The notes under the pieces were generated by a model, which saw only the letters and a list, made by a program, of their open reading frames with translations, had not been told where the DNA came from and did not search any database. From Chlamydomonas reinhardtii (taxonomy: Eukaryota > Chlorophyta > Chlorophyceae > Chlamydomonadales > Chlamydomonadaceae): a DNA stretch of 64,000 nucleotides. Below are positions 11,718-24,042 of the stretch, in pieces. Every line of letters begins with the position of its first letter. Position 1 is the first letter of the stretch. The translations under genes were made by a program, and so were the position numbers. The stretch covers positions 5,571,519 to 5,635,518 of the forward strand of contig NC_057010.1 in the NCBI RefSeq assembly GCF_000002595.2. The letters run 5' to 3'.

Positions 11718-14700
11718 ATGAGCGGAGTGCCCAGGCCGCATCGGCCGTTCGGCGGAGCGGTGTGCGCAGCGACCGGGCTCGCGCCGGCGCCGCGCGCTGC
11801 GCCCTTGCCGCGGCTGCCGGCCGTGCGCGTGGCAGCGGGAAAGGGGAAGAAGAACAAGCAGCAGCAGCGGAAGGGACGGGGCAGTCAATCGGTGGCCGAC
11901 CTGGGCGATGTCGTGCAGCGGGCCCGCCTGGCAGACGTGCTGCAGGGCGGAGGGCTGCAGGGTCTCGGAGGCGCGCTGGGGCTGACACCCTTGCCACCTT
12001 TCGGTCTGCCCTTCGGCGGCGGCCTGTTCGGAGGAATGGGCGGGCTTGAAAGGGGGCTGGGTCTTGAGTTGTCCTTGGAGGAGGTGTTCAGGCGAAACAT
12101 GGCGGCGCGGATCAGCCCACTGCACCTGGCCGCGAGGTTAGGGGACGCAGAGGTGCTGGAGCGGACGCTGCGCAAGCTGCGGCACCTACCGGCAGGGCCT
12201 GAGGACGGCAACATGGGCGACGACGGCGAGGAGGGGCCAGGGGATGAAGATGACGAGGCGTTTGCCGTCTTGCAGCAGTTTGCGCACCCAGACGCGCCCG
12301 ACTTTGAGGGCGAGACGCCGCTCCACTACGCCTGCCACTACGCCTACACGATGCAGCTGCAGCACAAGCAGGGCGGCGGGCGCAAGGCCGCGGGGGCCAA
12401 CACGCGCCGCGTGATGGAGCTGCTGCTGAGCACCGGCGCGCACGCGGACGCCTACACGCATGACGGCCAAACGCCCAGCATGCTTGTGGGTGAGTGGCAA
12501 CTGGCAACGGCGGGTGGTCCATTCCAAGCCCGACGCAAGAGGGTGCGGGACGTGCTCAGCTAGCCTGCGCGGCTGCGCCGCTTCAGGGCCGCGTCATTGT
12601 TACGGCACGGCGCGCACTGTCCCCTCGCAGTTGCACATGTGGAGGGCGGCGACGCAGTACCCGACCTGGCTCTGCTCCAGCGCTACGGCGCCGACCTGCA
12701 CGTGCTGGACGAGCAGGGCCGGTCGCTGCTGATGCGGGCGGCGGCGGCCGGCAATGTGGAGGCAGCCAGGTGGCTGCTGGAGCAGGGTGCGTGGTGCTAG
12801 CTTGGTGGGAGCACCAGCCATTGCTTTGGCCTAGCGGGTGGTCACCGATGCCGTATTCTTGAGTGGGCGGGCCGGGTTGTCCGTGGCCGATGAATGACTC
12901 ACCAACACGTACCGCACCGTCCTCACACCGTGGCCGTCACGCACTCGCACCCACAACACAGCTCATCCTCGCTTGTTGCGGTGTGCCGCAGGGCTGGATG
13001 CGGGTGTGGTGGACATGCAGGGCATGCGCGCGGCACAGTACGCGCACACACAGGCGCTGCGCAAAGAGCTGCAAGCAGCAGCCTCCGCTGGTGCCGGTGC
13101 GTGCACCAGCCGCGGTGGCGGCATCAGCAGTAGCAGCGTGCCGCCTCCACCAGCTGTGCTGCCGGCACGGAAGCAGCTGGTGCTGCCGCCGGGCTGTACG
13201 GAGCTGGACCCCCGGGGGCTCGTGTGGGGGCGGCTGCTCGGCAGCGGCGCGTTTGCGGCGGTGCACGCGGGGACCTACCACGGGCAGCCGGTGAGTGAGT
13301 GGCGAATGGCCGCGATGCATGCAAGTGCATCAGCATACGGGCTCGAGTGTGGAGAGCCGCCTCAAGATCAGCGTAATAGGTCCTCACGCCAGGAGCCATA
13401 CCTGTGTCCGGTAGCCATAGCTGTGTGCCCCGTTCATGGCCCATGTTGCGTGATGCCGTGTGCTGCTATGCGCCGCCGCGCAGGTCGCCATCAAGCTAGC
13501 CAACCTCCACACCGACAAAGCGCAGCACACCTTTGAGGCCCAGCAGCAGGAGCTGTCGGCACTTGCGCACCTGGCAGCGGCAGCAGCAGCCGCTCACCAC
13601 AGCCCTGACGGCGCAGCAGCTGGTGGCGGCAGCGGAGCGGCTTGTGGTGGTGGTGGCGGCGTGGGCTCGCACCCGCACCTTGTGGAGTTCAAGGGGCTGG
13701 TTTCACGCCGTGACGGGGCGCAGGCACTGGTGCTGGGCAGGTGCGAGGGTTGTGTGTTTGCTGCATGCGCGTGCTGCTCATCTGCTGCGGCACCGCACCT
13801 ACCGTTTTGCTAGGAGGTCATACCCGCGTGTGCACGCACTGCATGCTGCTTGCGTTGTTCCTGCCCGAACTCCCGCCTGCTGCCGAGCAGGTGCAGAGCG
13901 GCGCTGTCGTACGAGGTGATGGCGAAGCTGTCCGCGGAGGACCGCTACCGCATCGCCCTGCAGACAGCCAAGGTGCGCAGCAGCTGCAAGGAGTGCACGC
14001 CATGTTTAGATTGGCAGAGCATGGGCACGCCCTGACCACGCCTTCCCTGAGCTTCGCGACCGTTGTCCCATCATGCTGTGTTGCAACGAGCTCGTGCTTC
14101 GCTACAACGCATCCGCCACAGGGCTTGGCGTTCATGCATGCTTGCGGAGTTGTACACAAAGGTGTGTCGCCTGCGGGCATGCGCGAGGTTGTGTCACCTG
14201 TGCCTAGCGCGCCCGCGTGGGTGGCATGCGTGGGTCGGGGGGCTCGGGGGCCGGGCCTGGTTCGTCTGGACTGTGGCCTTGCTTAATCCGGTTTACCCGT
14301 CTCCCGACCTGCTATTGCGAGTAACACGCATGTGCGTTCAAGACTCCACGCCTGTGTGCTGTAGACTTCAAGATGGACAACGTGCTGCTGGACGCTGAGG
14401 GCAATGCCAGGGTGAGCCAGGGCGGATCCACTCATGGACTCATTGGCAGCTTTTCGTGTGCAGCTTTTCGTGCGCGTGTTGGCTGTGCGAACGGACGGGC
14501 TTGGTGCTGTAGCGCACTGTTGTTGCCGGGCCTCAATCAAGTTAGTGCATTACTTTCGCCCTAAATTCCCATGTCTTGACTCACTTTGTGCAGATCTGCG
14601 ACCTGGGCATTAGCGCTATCATCTCGCCATCTGCCGCGGCCGGTGCGGTGGCGGACGCCGAGTTGCCGCGCGAAGACAGCTTCACCGGCAACATCGCCTG

Positions 14701-15592
14701 GTCTGCCCCGGAGCGCTTGAACAGAAAGCCGTACAGCGGCAAGGTACGAATGCACCGTGTAAAGCATGGGGACTTGGGGAGCATGCAGTTCGCTGGGTCA
14801 AGAGAATGACCATGCGGTGCGAGAGCAGCGCAGAAACAGTGCCGATAGATTCAGTGCAGCTGCCCACGGAAGTGTGCACTGCGTTTCACGCTGCCGCGCG
14901 CTGCAGGCGGACGTATGGAGCTGGGGCATCCTGCTGTTTGAGCTGGCGTCGTGGAGCGATGGCCCCGGTAGCGGTGCCTTCCAGGGACTGGACATACAGA
15001 AGGTGCGTCCTAACTGGGCGTAGCAGGGAGCACTGTGTAGATGCCGGGGAGCGATGTGAGCTATCGACCTGCTTGCACGTCGATCAACGCGCGGCATGGA
15101 TTGGACCGTGCATGGAGCCAGGATTGCAGTGTGTCAGCCGCACTGAATCTTACCCGGCGATACCTTGCCTGTTGGGACCTATTTCGCTGCGTTCGGGCAA
15201 TAATCCCCCCACATGTGCGCCCACGCCTCCGCCCACCCGCGCCCTTATTTCAATGCCAGCGGGAGGCTCTGCTGCGCAACCCCACGGGCATGGGACCGCA
15301 GCACCTGGGCCCCCTCCTGCGCTCCCGCCTGAACAGCGTGGGCACGCTGGACGCCGCCGTACACGGCCTCATCGGGGACTGCCTGGAGTCCCAGCCCAGC
15401 CAGCGGCCCAGCATGCAGCAGGTGTTGGAGAGGCTGGAGGGGGTGGCGGACAAGGCGCTGCAGCGGCCGGGGCCGAAGCAGGCGCCGCGCAGGAAGCCCC
15501 AGCAGGGGCAGCAACAGGGTGCAGGCGTGGATCAGAATGTGAGAAAAGATGTGGATAAGGGGAAGAAGGGCAAGAAGGGAAAGAGGTCATGA
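11718..15592 (+). CDS. Ankyrin-repeat protein kinase with plastid-transit-like N-terminus
   Basis: Ten exons (11718..12489, 12631..12786, 12992..13290, 13484..13740, 13897..13972, 14122..14161, 14365..14411, 14594..14743, 14907..15002, 15260..15592) give 741 residues. The Ala/Arg/Pro-rich N-terminus lacks acids and ends in VRVAA before GKGKK, like an algal chloroplast transit peptide. Ankyrin repeats: ISPLHLAARLGDAEVLE (from ~132), GETPLHYAC (~198), LLLSTGAHADAYTHDGQTP and GRSLLMRAAAAGNVEAARWL. Kinase domain from ~385: GSGAFAAV, VAIK (K413), catalytic VVHKDFKMDNVLL (HKD for HRD; Asp and Asn kept), CDLG for DFG (D552), SAPE (587-589) and ADVWSWG. The tail is Lys/Gln-rich. Key catalytic residues are present, so activity is likely despite the substitutions. 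Ligand and target are unknown; the location is inferred only. Confidence 0.9.
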
Positions 15593-16301
15593 TGACCAAC
15601 TCGCGCTTGGCGTCAGTAACTCGCTTGAGGGCCGGGGCGTTGATGCGGCTTCAGTAGTACGGTACGCAACGCTGGAATCATGGCTGAAATTGGTTGCACG
15701 GGAAGTGTGGCCACAACGTGCGTCAGTCATGGATTTGCAGGGACGGCTGTGGCCGATGAAGGCCACATCGTCGGATACTGGAGTCCGGGAAAGAGACGTG
15801 CGGATGGCCGGGGTTTGTGACGGAGTGAGTTACCTCAGGATTTGCAAGAAACACCGCAAGCGAGCATGTGGTCAGTTGAACGAACGTGGGGGGGGGGGAG
15901 GGGGTCGGGTTCGGGGTTCTAAAGTTACGGAGATTACGGAGGCGGGGTGGGACTGGGCGGGCATGATCGCGCAGGTGGCTAAGGTTTCATGCACAAAGCG
16001 GCCCCACATCAGTTTTAAGGTCGGCGTCGATTCGAAAGAAACCAGTGCGAAGACCAACCTGTGATTGTCGTGGCACTTCCCCCTTGCACATACAGCTACA
16101 TGGTACTTAAATCACGCATGTGCGGATTACATATCCACAATCACACTCAGGGCGCCGACGAAACCGAACTGCAGTAATGCGCGCGACCAGCGAAGAGGCG
16201 ACATCCTTTCCCCAGCCGATGAGGCCTTAAGTTTCAATGACGCGTACTGATATATACTGTTTACAGAGCTGCTCGTTGTGAGAGCTGGGTGGGCATCGGT
16301 A
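15593..16301. other. Intergenic between ankyrin kinase and receptor kinase A
   Basis: Contains the 3' UTR of the ankyrin kinase and the promoter/5' UTR of receptor kinase A. There is a G-run at 15889-15898. No TGTAA was found by eye. Open frames here carry no recognisable domain. Confidence 0.45.
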
Positions 16302-19300
16302 ATGTCGCTGCTGAGAACTTTCGCCAGACAGCCGGCACGCGCCCAGGAACTGCTGTGTGGCCGGAAGTCGTGGCTGGCTATAGTGGTGCTGGTTTGTTTT
16401 TGGTGTCAGCCAACATTCGGCGACCACGTGCCCGGGCTGGCAGAGGGGCCCTACCCTGGCCTGCGCGTCCCTACCGCCACCGGCCCGACCGTGGACGTTT
16501 CCACTGAGGCAGAGCTGATAGCTGCGATTTCTAATGACACCATCAAGGTGGCGCACCTGGTGAACGACCTGCGGCTGGAAGCGAAGGGCTGGCCACTCCT
16601 GCCCATCTTGCGCAACGCCAGCTTCACCATCTCTGGAGACCGTACGCAACTTCCCATCCTGGTGAGTCCAGCAGCGACACGGCAAGCGTAACCGGAACAC
16701 ACAAACGAATAGGTGCTTATAGCTACTCCTCAAGACGGGTGCCGCGAGTAAGGAGTACGCGTTCTGTGGCAGCAGACAAAGACGCGTGTCATTGGTTTCC
16801 CCCTGACACCATCATCCAAACCAACGTGTCATGCATGTGCTGAAAACGTCCAGGACCTGGGTTTCATCGAGAGCAAAGTGCAGCTGGAGAAGGATGCCGT
16901 GTTCACATTCCTCTGGGTGAGTGGCTGAGTGCCCTTGTGCCCCGATATCGGCGCAACCTACCGTGTCAGCAGTGGGCAGCGTGTACGGGGTGCTGGCGCG
17001 AGCACACACCGCCGTACTGGTCGTACCCGTAAGCCTGTAGTTTCATGTAGCGCTGTAGCGAGTTGCTGCTGCTGCTGCTGGCCTTTCCTCTTGTCAGTAC
17101 CGCATCTTTGATATGTCTAAGGCTCTGACCATCACGCGCCTGCACTCTGCAGATTGAGTTGAGAAACACGCGTCAGCGCAGTGGCTTTGAGGTGGGTACG
17201 GCCATGCTGCTGGAGCTGGCGGCGGCGTGGGCGTCGGCAGTTCATTGTGTCCTGAGGACTGAGGGCTGACATCTGTCGAACAGTGAATGGGATGGGGTCC
17301 CCAGCCTTGGCATCGTGGCTGAAACAAGGGTCTGGGTGTTAAGGCTGCGGAGCCCGCGGTGCATGTGTGCGGCCGCACAGCACAGGGAGATGGCATGCAG
17401 CAGATGTTTGATTGCATCAGTGAGGAACAGATAGATATGACCATTTGCGGGGGCGGTGCAGGTGCGTCTTCATCTTGCCTGTCGCGTGATATGCACTCAT
17501 TGCGTTGTGTCTGCGTGACTTTGTGCGCAGGTGGATTTGTTCGCCGCCAGCCCAGGTGCCTACGTGCGGCATCAGGAGAACATACACCAGAGCTTCTCTT
17601 GCCTGCCAATGGAAGTGATTATGAACTACATCATGCAAGAGCCACACGCCACGGTGCCACAAAACGTCACACTCGTGACACCAAAGTGAGTCACTGGCCA
17701 CCCATGCATGCACGCAGCCAGCCGCCGACCACCCACGCACCCAGCCACCGGCACGCACGCACTGCTGCAGGGCACGCTCATACATTACTATGGTTGAGCA
17801 GCAAATGCGGCGGGCGGGCCAGGGGGCTCGGGTGGGTGGGGGAGTCACTGGCTGGATGGGATGTCACCATGCCGCCCGATGGGCACGGTAACGTGCACAG
17901 CCACGAAGGGGGAGGTGTGGTCCTAAGCAGTGCACGTGTTCTCATCTGCTGCGGCCCTTTTGGGCCGCCACAGGCGTGTTCTGTAATCCACTCGGTAACG
18001 CGCCGCGACAATAGCAACGTGGGTTTGCAGCTACTTACCTCCCTTCACACCGCCCTGCCCTGCCTGCCCCGCCCACACTGCCCGACCGCAGTCCCTGGTG
18101 CCGGCCGCAGCAGCTGCTGGCGCACTGCTACAACGAATCCAATGACCTGACCATTCACACGGCTTCAGCCGTCCTGCCAGTGTCAGGACTGCAGGTATGG
18201 TGGGCGGCGCGGGGTTCGGGCCACGGCCGGCGGGCAGTGGGGTTCAATGCTTCACTGCTGCATGTCACCGGTATCTGTTGTCAGGGGGCGCTAGGTGCAC
18301 GTTGTAGGTGGGCAGGCCTACGCCAGCAGCAGTAGAAGCAACAGGGCACTAAACAAGGTAGTAGCCAGCGGCCTAACTCAAACGCAGGCCTGAAACACAG
18401 TGAGGCATCAACTCATCACTGCCTTAACCGTATCCAATGGATGCCGTCGCCCCGACGGCTGCCCACGGATGCCTGCAGGGTGTTTCCACTGGTGGCGGAT
18501 ACGTGCTCGAGGGGCTCAACATTCACTTCGTGTGAGTACGGTAGACGGTATGCCGCATAGCGGTACTTCTCTGCAGCTAGTTGGCCATCCAGAGCTCCGC
18601 GTTGCCACGCCTTACCTATGCAATTTTCTTATACCGTAGACCTCGCTTGCTTGCTGTTGTATTAACATGTTTACCTGCTGCCACCTGGCGCTTTGGGCTT
18701 TCCAAATCACAGCTGCGACGAGCCCACCACCTATGAGTGCGGCAACGCCAAAGGCTGGGACATTTGCGTGCGCCAGAGCATAGCCGAAGTGATGTCCCGC
18801 GACCACACCTGGGAGATCCTGGCGGCAGCGGAGCAGCACAGCGCGGGGCAGCAGGGCGACGACGGCAGCGATAGCAGCACAGTTGCCGTGGCGGTGGGAG
18901 GTGAGCGGCGTGTCGTGGGTGGTTTGATGGCGACATGGATTACGGGGCGAGTCTTGGATGGAGAGCGAGGAGCATAACTAGGGCGGCTGGGCTTGCGGGC
19001 GTGGCTGGCCTAGTTGGTTGACGGCCGCTGGTGCATGTCCCGAGTTCCTTAACTGTTTGTTTCATGCATGCCCAACTCACGGTGCAGTCGCGGTCGGAGT
19101 TGGCGGCGTGCTGCTGCTGCTCGCTGGCGGCGCCTTCCTATACATGCAGCACCGGCGGCGGGACCAGCAGGCAGCAGCGCAGCAGGGCAAGGGCAAGCCA
19201 GCGGACGCGGAGGCGCCGATTGTTTCTTTGAAAGAGATGTTAGCGAATACGAAAGCTGGTGGCAGGGGCGCTGCCGATGCTGTACTGGCTCTTGCAGCAG

Positions 19301-22300
19301 CAGATGCTGACATCAGCAACATGCATCTCATCAACGGCAAGGCTAGCGACAGTGCGAGCTCAGCAGGGCAGGCGGCAGGCGGCGGCGGCGAGGCGCGAGC
19401 CGACGTGGCGCATGGCGCCGCCGCAACAGACGTTGACGCATGTGCGCTGCCGGTGGCGACGGCGCCACCCCCGGTGATACCACCACTGCCGGTGCCGGCA
19501 CCGGCACCGCAACCGGCACCGGCACCGGCACCGGCACCGGTGGCACATACAGCTTTGTTGACACCGGCGCTGCAGAGGGCGTCGTTGGCGGGAATACCGA
19601 TCAGCCCGCAGAACGCCTGGCTGCTGCAACTGCCCGCTGGTCACAGCGTCAACAACACGGGGGGGAAGTCAACCGTGGTGCTAGGCGGAGTGTCCATTGG
19701 TGGGTGCTACTGCTGACGGGAGCGCTGTGGGGTGCTGTAGGGGAGGCTGGGACTCATGGCCAGGCCACCGCTGGTCAGGCATCTGCATACCCTGAACAAC
19801 ACAGCAGGTTTCAGAGCCTTCCACTCATAAGTTGCCCTGTGCATTCTATTCCATGCCTTCCCTTTTACCTTATGCACGCCCTTGCGTGCCTCTACAGAGC
19901 TGGACGTGGTTCTGGGCGCCGGCAGCTTTGGCAAGGTGTTTCGCGGCTCGTGGCAGGGCCAGTCTGTGGCGGTCAAGGTGCTGCACTACGGCCAGGAGCT
20001 GTGCCGCGCGGTGCACACGGAGGTGCTCCTCAGCCAGGCGCTCAAACACGTCAACATCGTCAACAGCCTGCACTTCGCGCAGGTGGGTGCGGTGGCTGGA
20101 GGGCGGTGCACGTAGGCTGGGGTGGTGGCTATTTACAGCTCGCAGGCTGGGATGGTGGTTGCGGGCGCCGGGCGTGGGTGCATGCTGCCGCTTGCTTGCA
20201 TGCGCACGGCACAGCTCCGGCGTTGCAAATGTACACGTGCGCTGAACGAGGGGATAACTGTCCCAAACTTGGCTGAACGCCGTTGCTCATGGCAAAGTCG
20301 TGTGCATGGCTTCTCGCCCCCGCCCGCCAGGTGCTACCCGGCGGCTGCCTCGCCGCCATCAACGTTAACGACAACGCAGCAGCATCTGCCTCCACCCGGA
20401 TAGCCGGAAACCCAAGTGCATCCAGGGCCGCTGCTGCACGCAACTCTGCGGTTGCGTCAAGCCCCACCGCCGACACGGCTGGTGCCGTAGCCGCCGCCTC
20501 CCCAGCTACGCGGTCTGCAAACAGGAATTCTGCTGGGGCCGGCACCAAACCGTTTGACAAGACCAGCTGCAGCATCGCCGCAGGCAGCTACAGCCGCTTC
20601 CTCAACACAAACGACATGGCCAATCCGCCCTCGGCCATGATTGGGTCCTCGCTCGCGGCGGGCCGCGCCGCAGCCGCAGCTGCCGCGGCTGCGGCAGACA
20701 GAAGCAGCCGTGCGAGCAAGCCCCGACGCACAGGCGGCACCGGCGTTGCCGGTGCCTCAGTCCAGCCCACAGCGGCACTGGGTGGCGCTGGCTGCGTTGC
20801 ATTGCTTGGCAGCTTGCGTTCCGTCACGCGTGCGGTCAGCTTGCCCCTAGAAAGGCTGTGGCCATTGCTAGAGAGCGATGGGCCGCGCCCGACAGCCACC
20901 GCCGCCAGGGTCTCTGCTGCCCGACAAAGCAGCATAGGAAAGCAGCAGCGTGGTGGCGTGCGTGGAGCAGCGGGTGGCGGTGGCGGCATCCAAGGGATGT
21001 TCGCTCCAGCCTGCGACATTGACGAGCTTCAGGAGGTGGCGCGACGCATTCACAGTGCTCCCGACGTCCTGTCAGACTGGGCAAGCTTGCAGGTACATGT
21101 GCGTGTGTGTATGTGTGTGTGTGGGGGGGGTGGGGGGGGTGGGGGGGGGAGTGAGAGAAAAGCACAAAGGGGAGGGTCGACACCATGTGAGTGCTCCTAC
21201 GGTTTCCGTGGTTGCCTCCTCGAGTCTTGTGATCAAGTACTCGGGAGTAGTCGGGACCACCTGCGACAGCGAGGCACACTAGGCTCGCGCTGCCGCCACC
21301 GCACGCCCCGCCTGCCCAGAGCGCACACCTGCTCTGGAGTCCACTGGAAGTAACGCACAAGCCCTGGGCCACACCAATGACCTCAAGAGGGTCACACCTG
21401 GCCAGAAGATTGCGTGTGTGTGTGTGTGCCTGTGTGTTTGTGTCTCCAGTAGCTGGCCCAATCTTAATGAACGTTCCTCCATGCCTAAAATGCACATTCC
21501 TCCATGCCTAAAATGCACGACTATGCAAAATATTCCCCAAATCCCACATGCACGTCATTACAGGCCATGCGGCGGGCCCTGGACGGGGACAGCTGCAGCG
21601 GCGAGCGGCTGCCGGCGGAGTACCCTGTGCCTCTGGAGCAGGAGCATGATGTGCGAGGGAAGGGGCGGCAGGGTCAGCAGCAGGAGCAGGGGCAGCAGCA
21701 GGAGCCGGGACAGCAGAAAGGGCAGGAGCATGCAGAGGAGCAGGAGCATGGGGAAGAGGAGGTGCAGGGGGATGTAGCACGCAGGGCGGGAAGTGCTGCT
21801 CGGTCCCCGCCAACGGCCTCCACAGCTGTCCTGTCCAGCGCGCCATCATCGGACGTGGCAGCCCGTGAGGTGCTGGCAAACGTGCTCAATGCACAAGCGC
21901 CCCTTCTTCAGGAGGCCAGGGCTGGCGGCAGTTATAAGGGCACGGACGATAGGCAAGCCGGCATAGCTGCAACTGGGGTGACGGCGCCTGCGGGACCGGG
22001 GTTGCTACCAGCTGGTAACATGGTTGGCACGCCGCGTGCTGGTGGGGAGGGCGGCGAGGCTCAGACGCCCCGCATCGCGCTTCCGCTCGAGCAGCTGTGG
22101 CTGGCGGCGCACGCGCAGCCGATGGAGGGGTCAAGTCACGGTGGGTCTTGCTTGAGTGCAGCCCGGTGGCAAGCGTGGTTTTCCTCTGCTGTGACCAACT
22201 GAGAGCTGTGCCAGTTTTCAAGCATTGCAGCTTTCTGTATCGCCCACCCTCAACGCACACACCCCACCACGCCTGACCTGTCACACAGGCTTCCTGGTAA

Positions 22301-24042
22301 TGGAACTATGTGAGGGCGGCTCGCTGCAGTCGTGGCGGGCGACGCAGTGGCGGGCGCGGAACGAGCGGCCAGACATGGTGGGTGCGAGCGAGACAGCTAG
22401 CGATGGAGGGTCTGCAGTCACAAACACGGCATGCGGGAAATGGCATGCACGAACATCTGCTCTCGTTAACCGGTCCCCTTCCCACACCTGCGCAGGCTGT
22501 GCTGCTGCCTCTAGCCCTGGACATTGCGCGGGGCATGCTCTACATTCACAGCGCCGGCGTGTGCCACGGGGACCTAAAGCTCGCGAACGTCATGCTGGCG
22601 CGTGCGGCGTCCAGTGCCGGAGTGGGATCAGCATCGGAGGGCGTTGCTGGCATGTCCAGGCTGGGCTCATTGGGGCCGGCCGGAGCGTTCTCGGGATCCG
22701 GCTGTGTGGTTCAGTCGCCGGATCCGCGAAACTTGCAGGACGGCTGGGTGGCTAAGGTGCGTGCGTGCGGCGAATGGCTTTGGAGGGACGTCGGGGCCAG
22801 GCCGTCAATGCGCCTGTGACCTGCCACCCGCTTGCCGGCCGCTTGCGGTGCCGCCAGTGCATGTGCGTCCGCCCCAACATGACGCGTGTCACCAAACCCT
22901 CCACCTGCGTGGCCCCCGTGCTGCAGGTTGGCGACTTCGGGCTCAGCCGGCTGCTCACCACGGAGCGCACGCACGTGTCCACGCGGCCCGCAGGGACTAT
23001 CAGCCACATGGCACCCGGTGCGGGGGCAAAGGGCGGGATGCTTGTGTGCGGGTAGGTGTCGTGACCGAAGTGTACAGGGGCCTTGGGTTGGACATGCCAA
23101 TGTGCTGAGCTGCGTACATGTCCCGCTGAACATCTCTGTGCCTCCAGAGCTGTGGAGCAAAGGCCACGTGTCGCCACAGGCGGACGGTGAGCGGCAGGGC
23201 TCCATGCTGTTAATGTTCATGGGGCGAGGGCTTGCATGTGTGCATGCTTGATGGGACGTGCTTGCCTGCCTTCCGTCGAAGTAAACGCTCCAGCAGCTCC
23301 TTACCAAGCTTTGCCTTTTACCTTCTCCTTTCTCCACTGTCTGCACGTCCAGTGTACGCCTACGGAATTACTCGTGAGTGCCGGGCGCGCGCAGCACTCA
23401 CCCAGGCTCCAGATATGTTTCCCATACACGTGGATTGTGCATCGCTGCTGTCATGTTAACCAGCCCTTGTTGCTACGGCCGCATCCATGCCTGTGCAGTG
23501 TGGGAGCTGGCTACGGGCGACAAGCCGTACCGCGGACTCAACATGGCACGTCTGGTGCACCGCGTGTTGGTCAGCGGCGGGCGGCCCGCACTGCCGCTGT
23601 GGCTGCCGCCTGCGTACACACGACTCGTCACGTCGTGCTGGGCACCGGTGAGGAGGATTAAACTGGAGACAGGGCAGGCATATTGGGAACGAAGCAAAGA
23701 GAAGCGTGCCGTGTTCGCGAGCTGGGCTGCTGCCTCTTGCGTCCTGCTCTCAAACCATGTATGGTATGTCAAGTCTTTTGAAAGCCACACACCGCCCACT
23801 GCTCTTCGGTCTGCAGTCGCCCAAGGACCGACCCACATTTCCTGTTATCGTGGAGTACCTTGAGTTGTGAGTGCATGCCCAAATCCCAAAAAGACAGGTT
23901 GCCAAGACAGGTCGAAGTGCTTTACCAGGGGCTGAATAGCGCGGCTTGTATTTTGCGTAAGTTCACAGTGCCGTGCCATGTCGTGGGCCTTACTTTACCC
24001 CGCAGGATGTTGGCTGCGCTGGAACCTTCGAGTCAGCATTAG
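16302..24042 (+). CDS. Receptor-like TKL protein kinase A
   Basis: Nineteen exons: 16302..16661, 16854..16916, 17153..17191, 17531..17685, 18092..18194, 18479..18531, 18713..18900, 19088..19699, 19898..20082, 20331..21092, 21564..22140, 22289..22377, 22496..22756, 22927..23017, 23148..23186, 23353..23373, 23499..23647, 23817..23866, 24006..24042; all phases close (1,277 residues). Signal segment WLAIVVLVCFWC near residue 25; a Cys-containing ectodomain opening STEAELIAAISNDTIKVAHL, like a short beta-helix; a membrane span GVGGVLLLLAGGAFLYM (~325-341) with HRRR stop-transfer; an Ala/Pro juxtamembrane region; then kinase: GAGSFGKV, VAVK (K551), HTE (E566), VMELCEGGSL, CHGDLKLANV (HGD for HRD), DFG (1152), MAPE, VYAYGITLWELATG, DRPTF. 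About 446 low-complexity residues (587-1032) interrupt the N-lobe before the hinge. Probably a surface sensor Ser/Thr kinase; ligand unknown. Confidence 0.9.
21103..21151 (+). repeat. GT/G-run tract in receptor kinase A intron 10
   Basis: A GTGTGT stretch followed by runs of 8-9 G separated by single T residues lies just after the exon 10 donor. A second short GT tract is at 21412-21442. Paralog B lacks the long G-runs at this place. Confidence 0.8.

Noticed and set aside
17101-17152. Possible extra exon of kinase A before the exon starting at 17153
   Set aside because: It would run into an in-frame stop when joined to the next exon, and paralog B has no equivalent.
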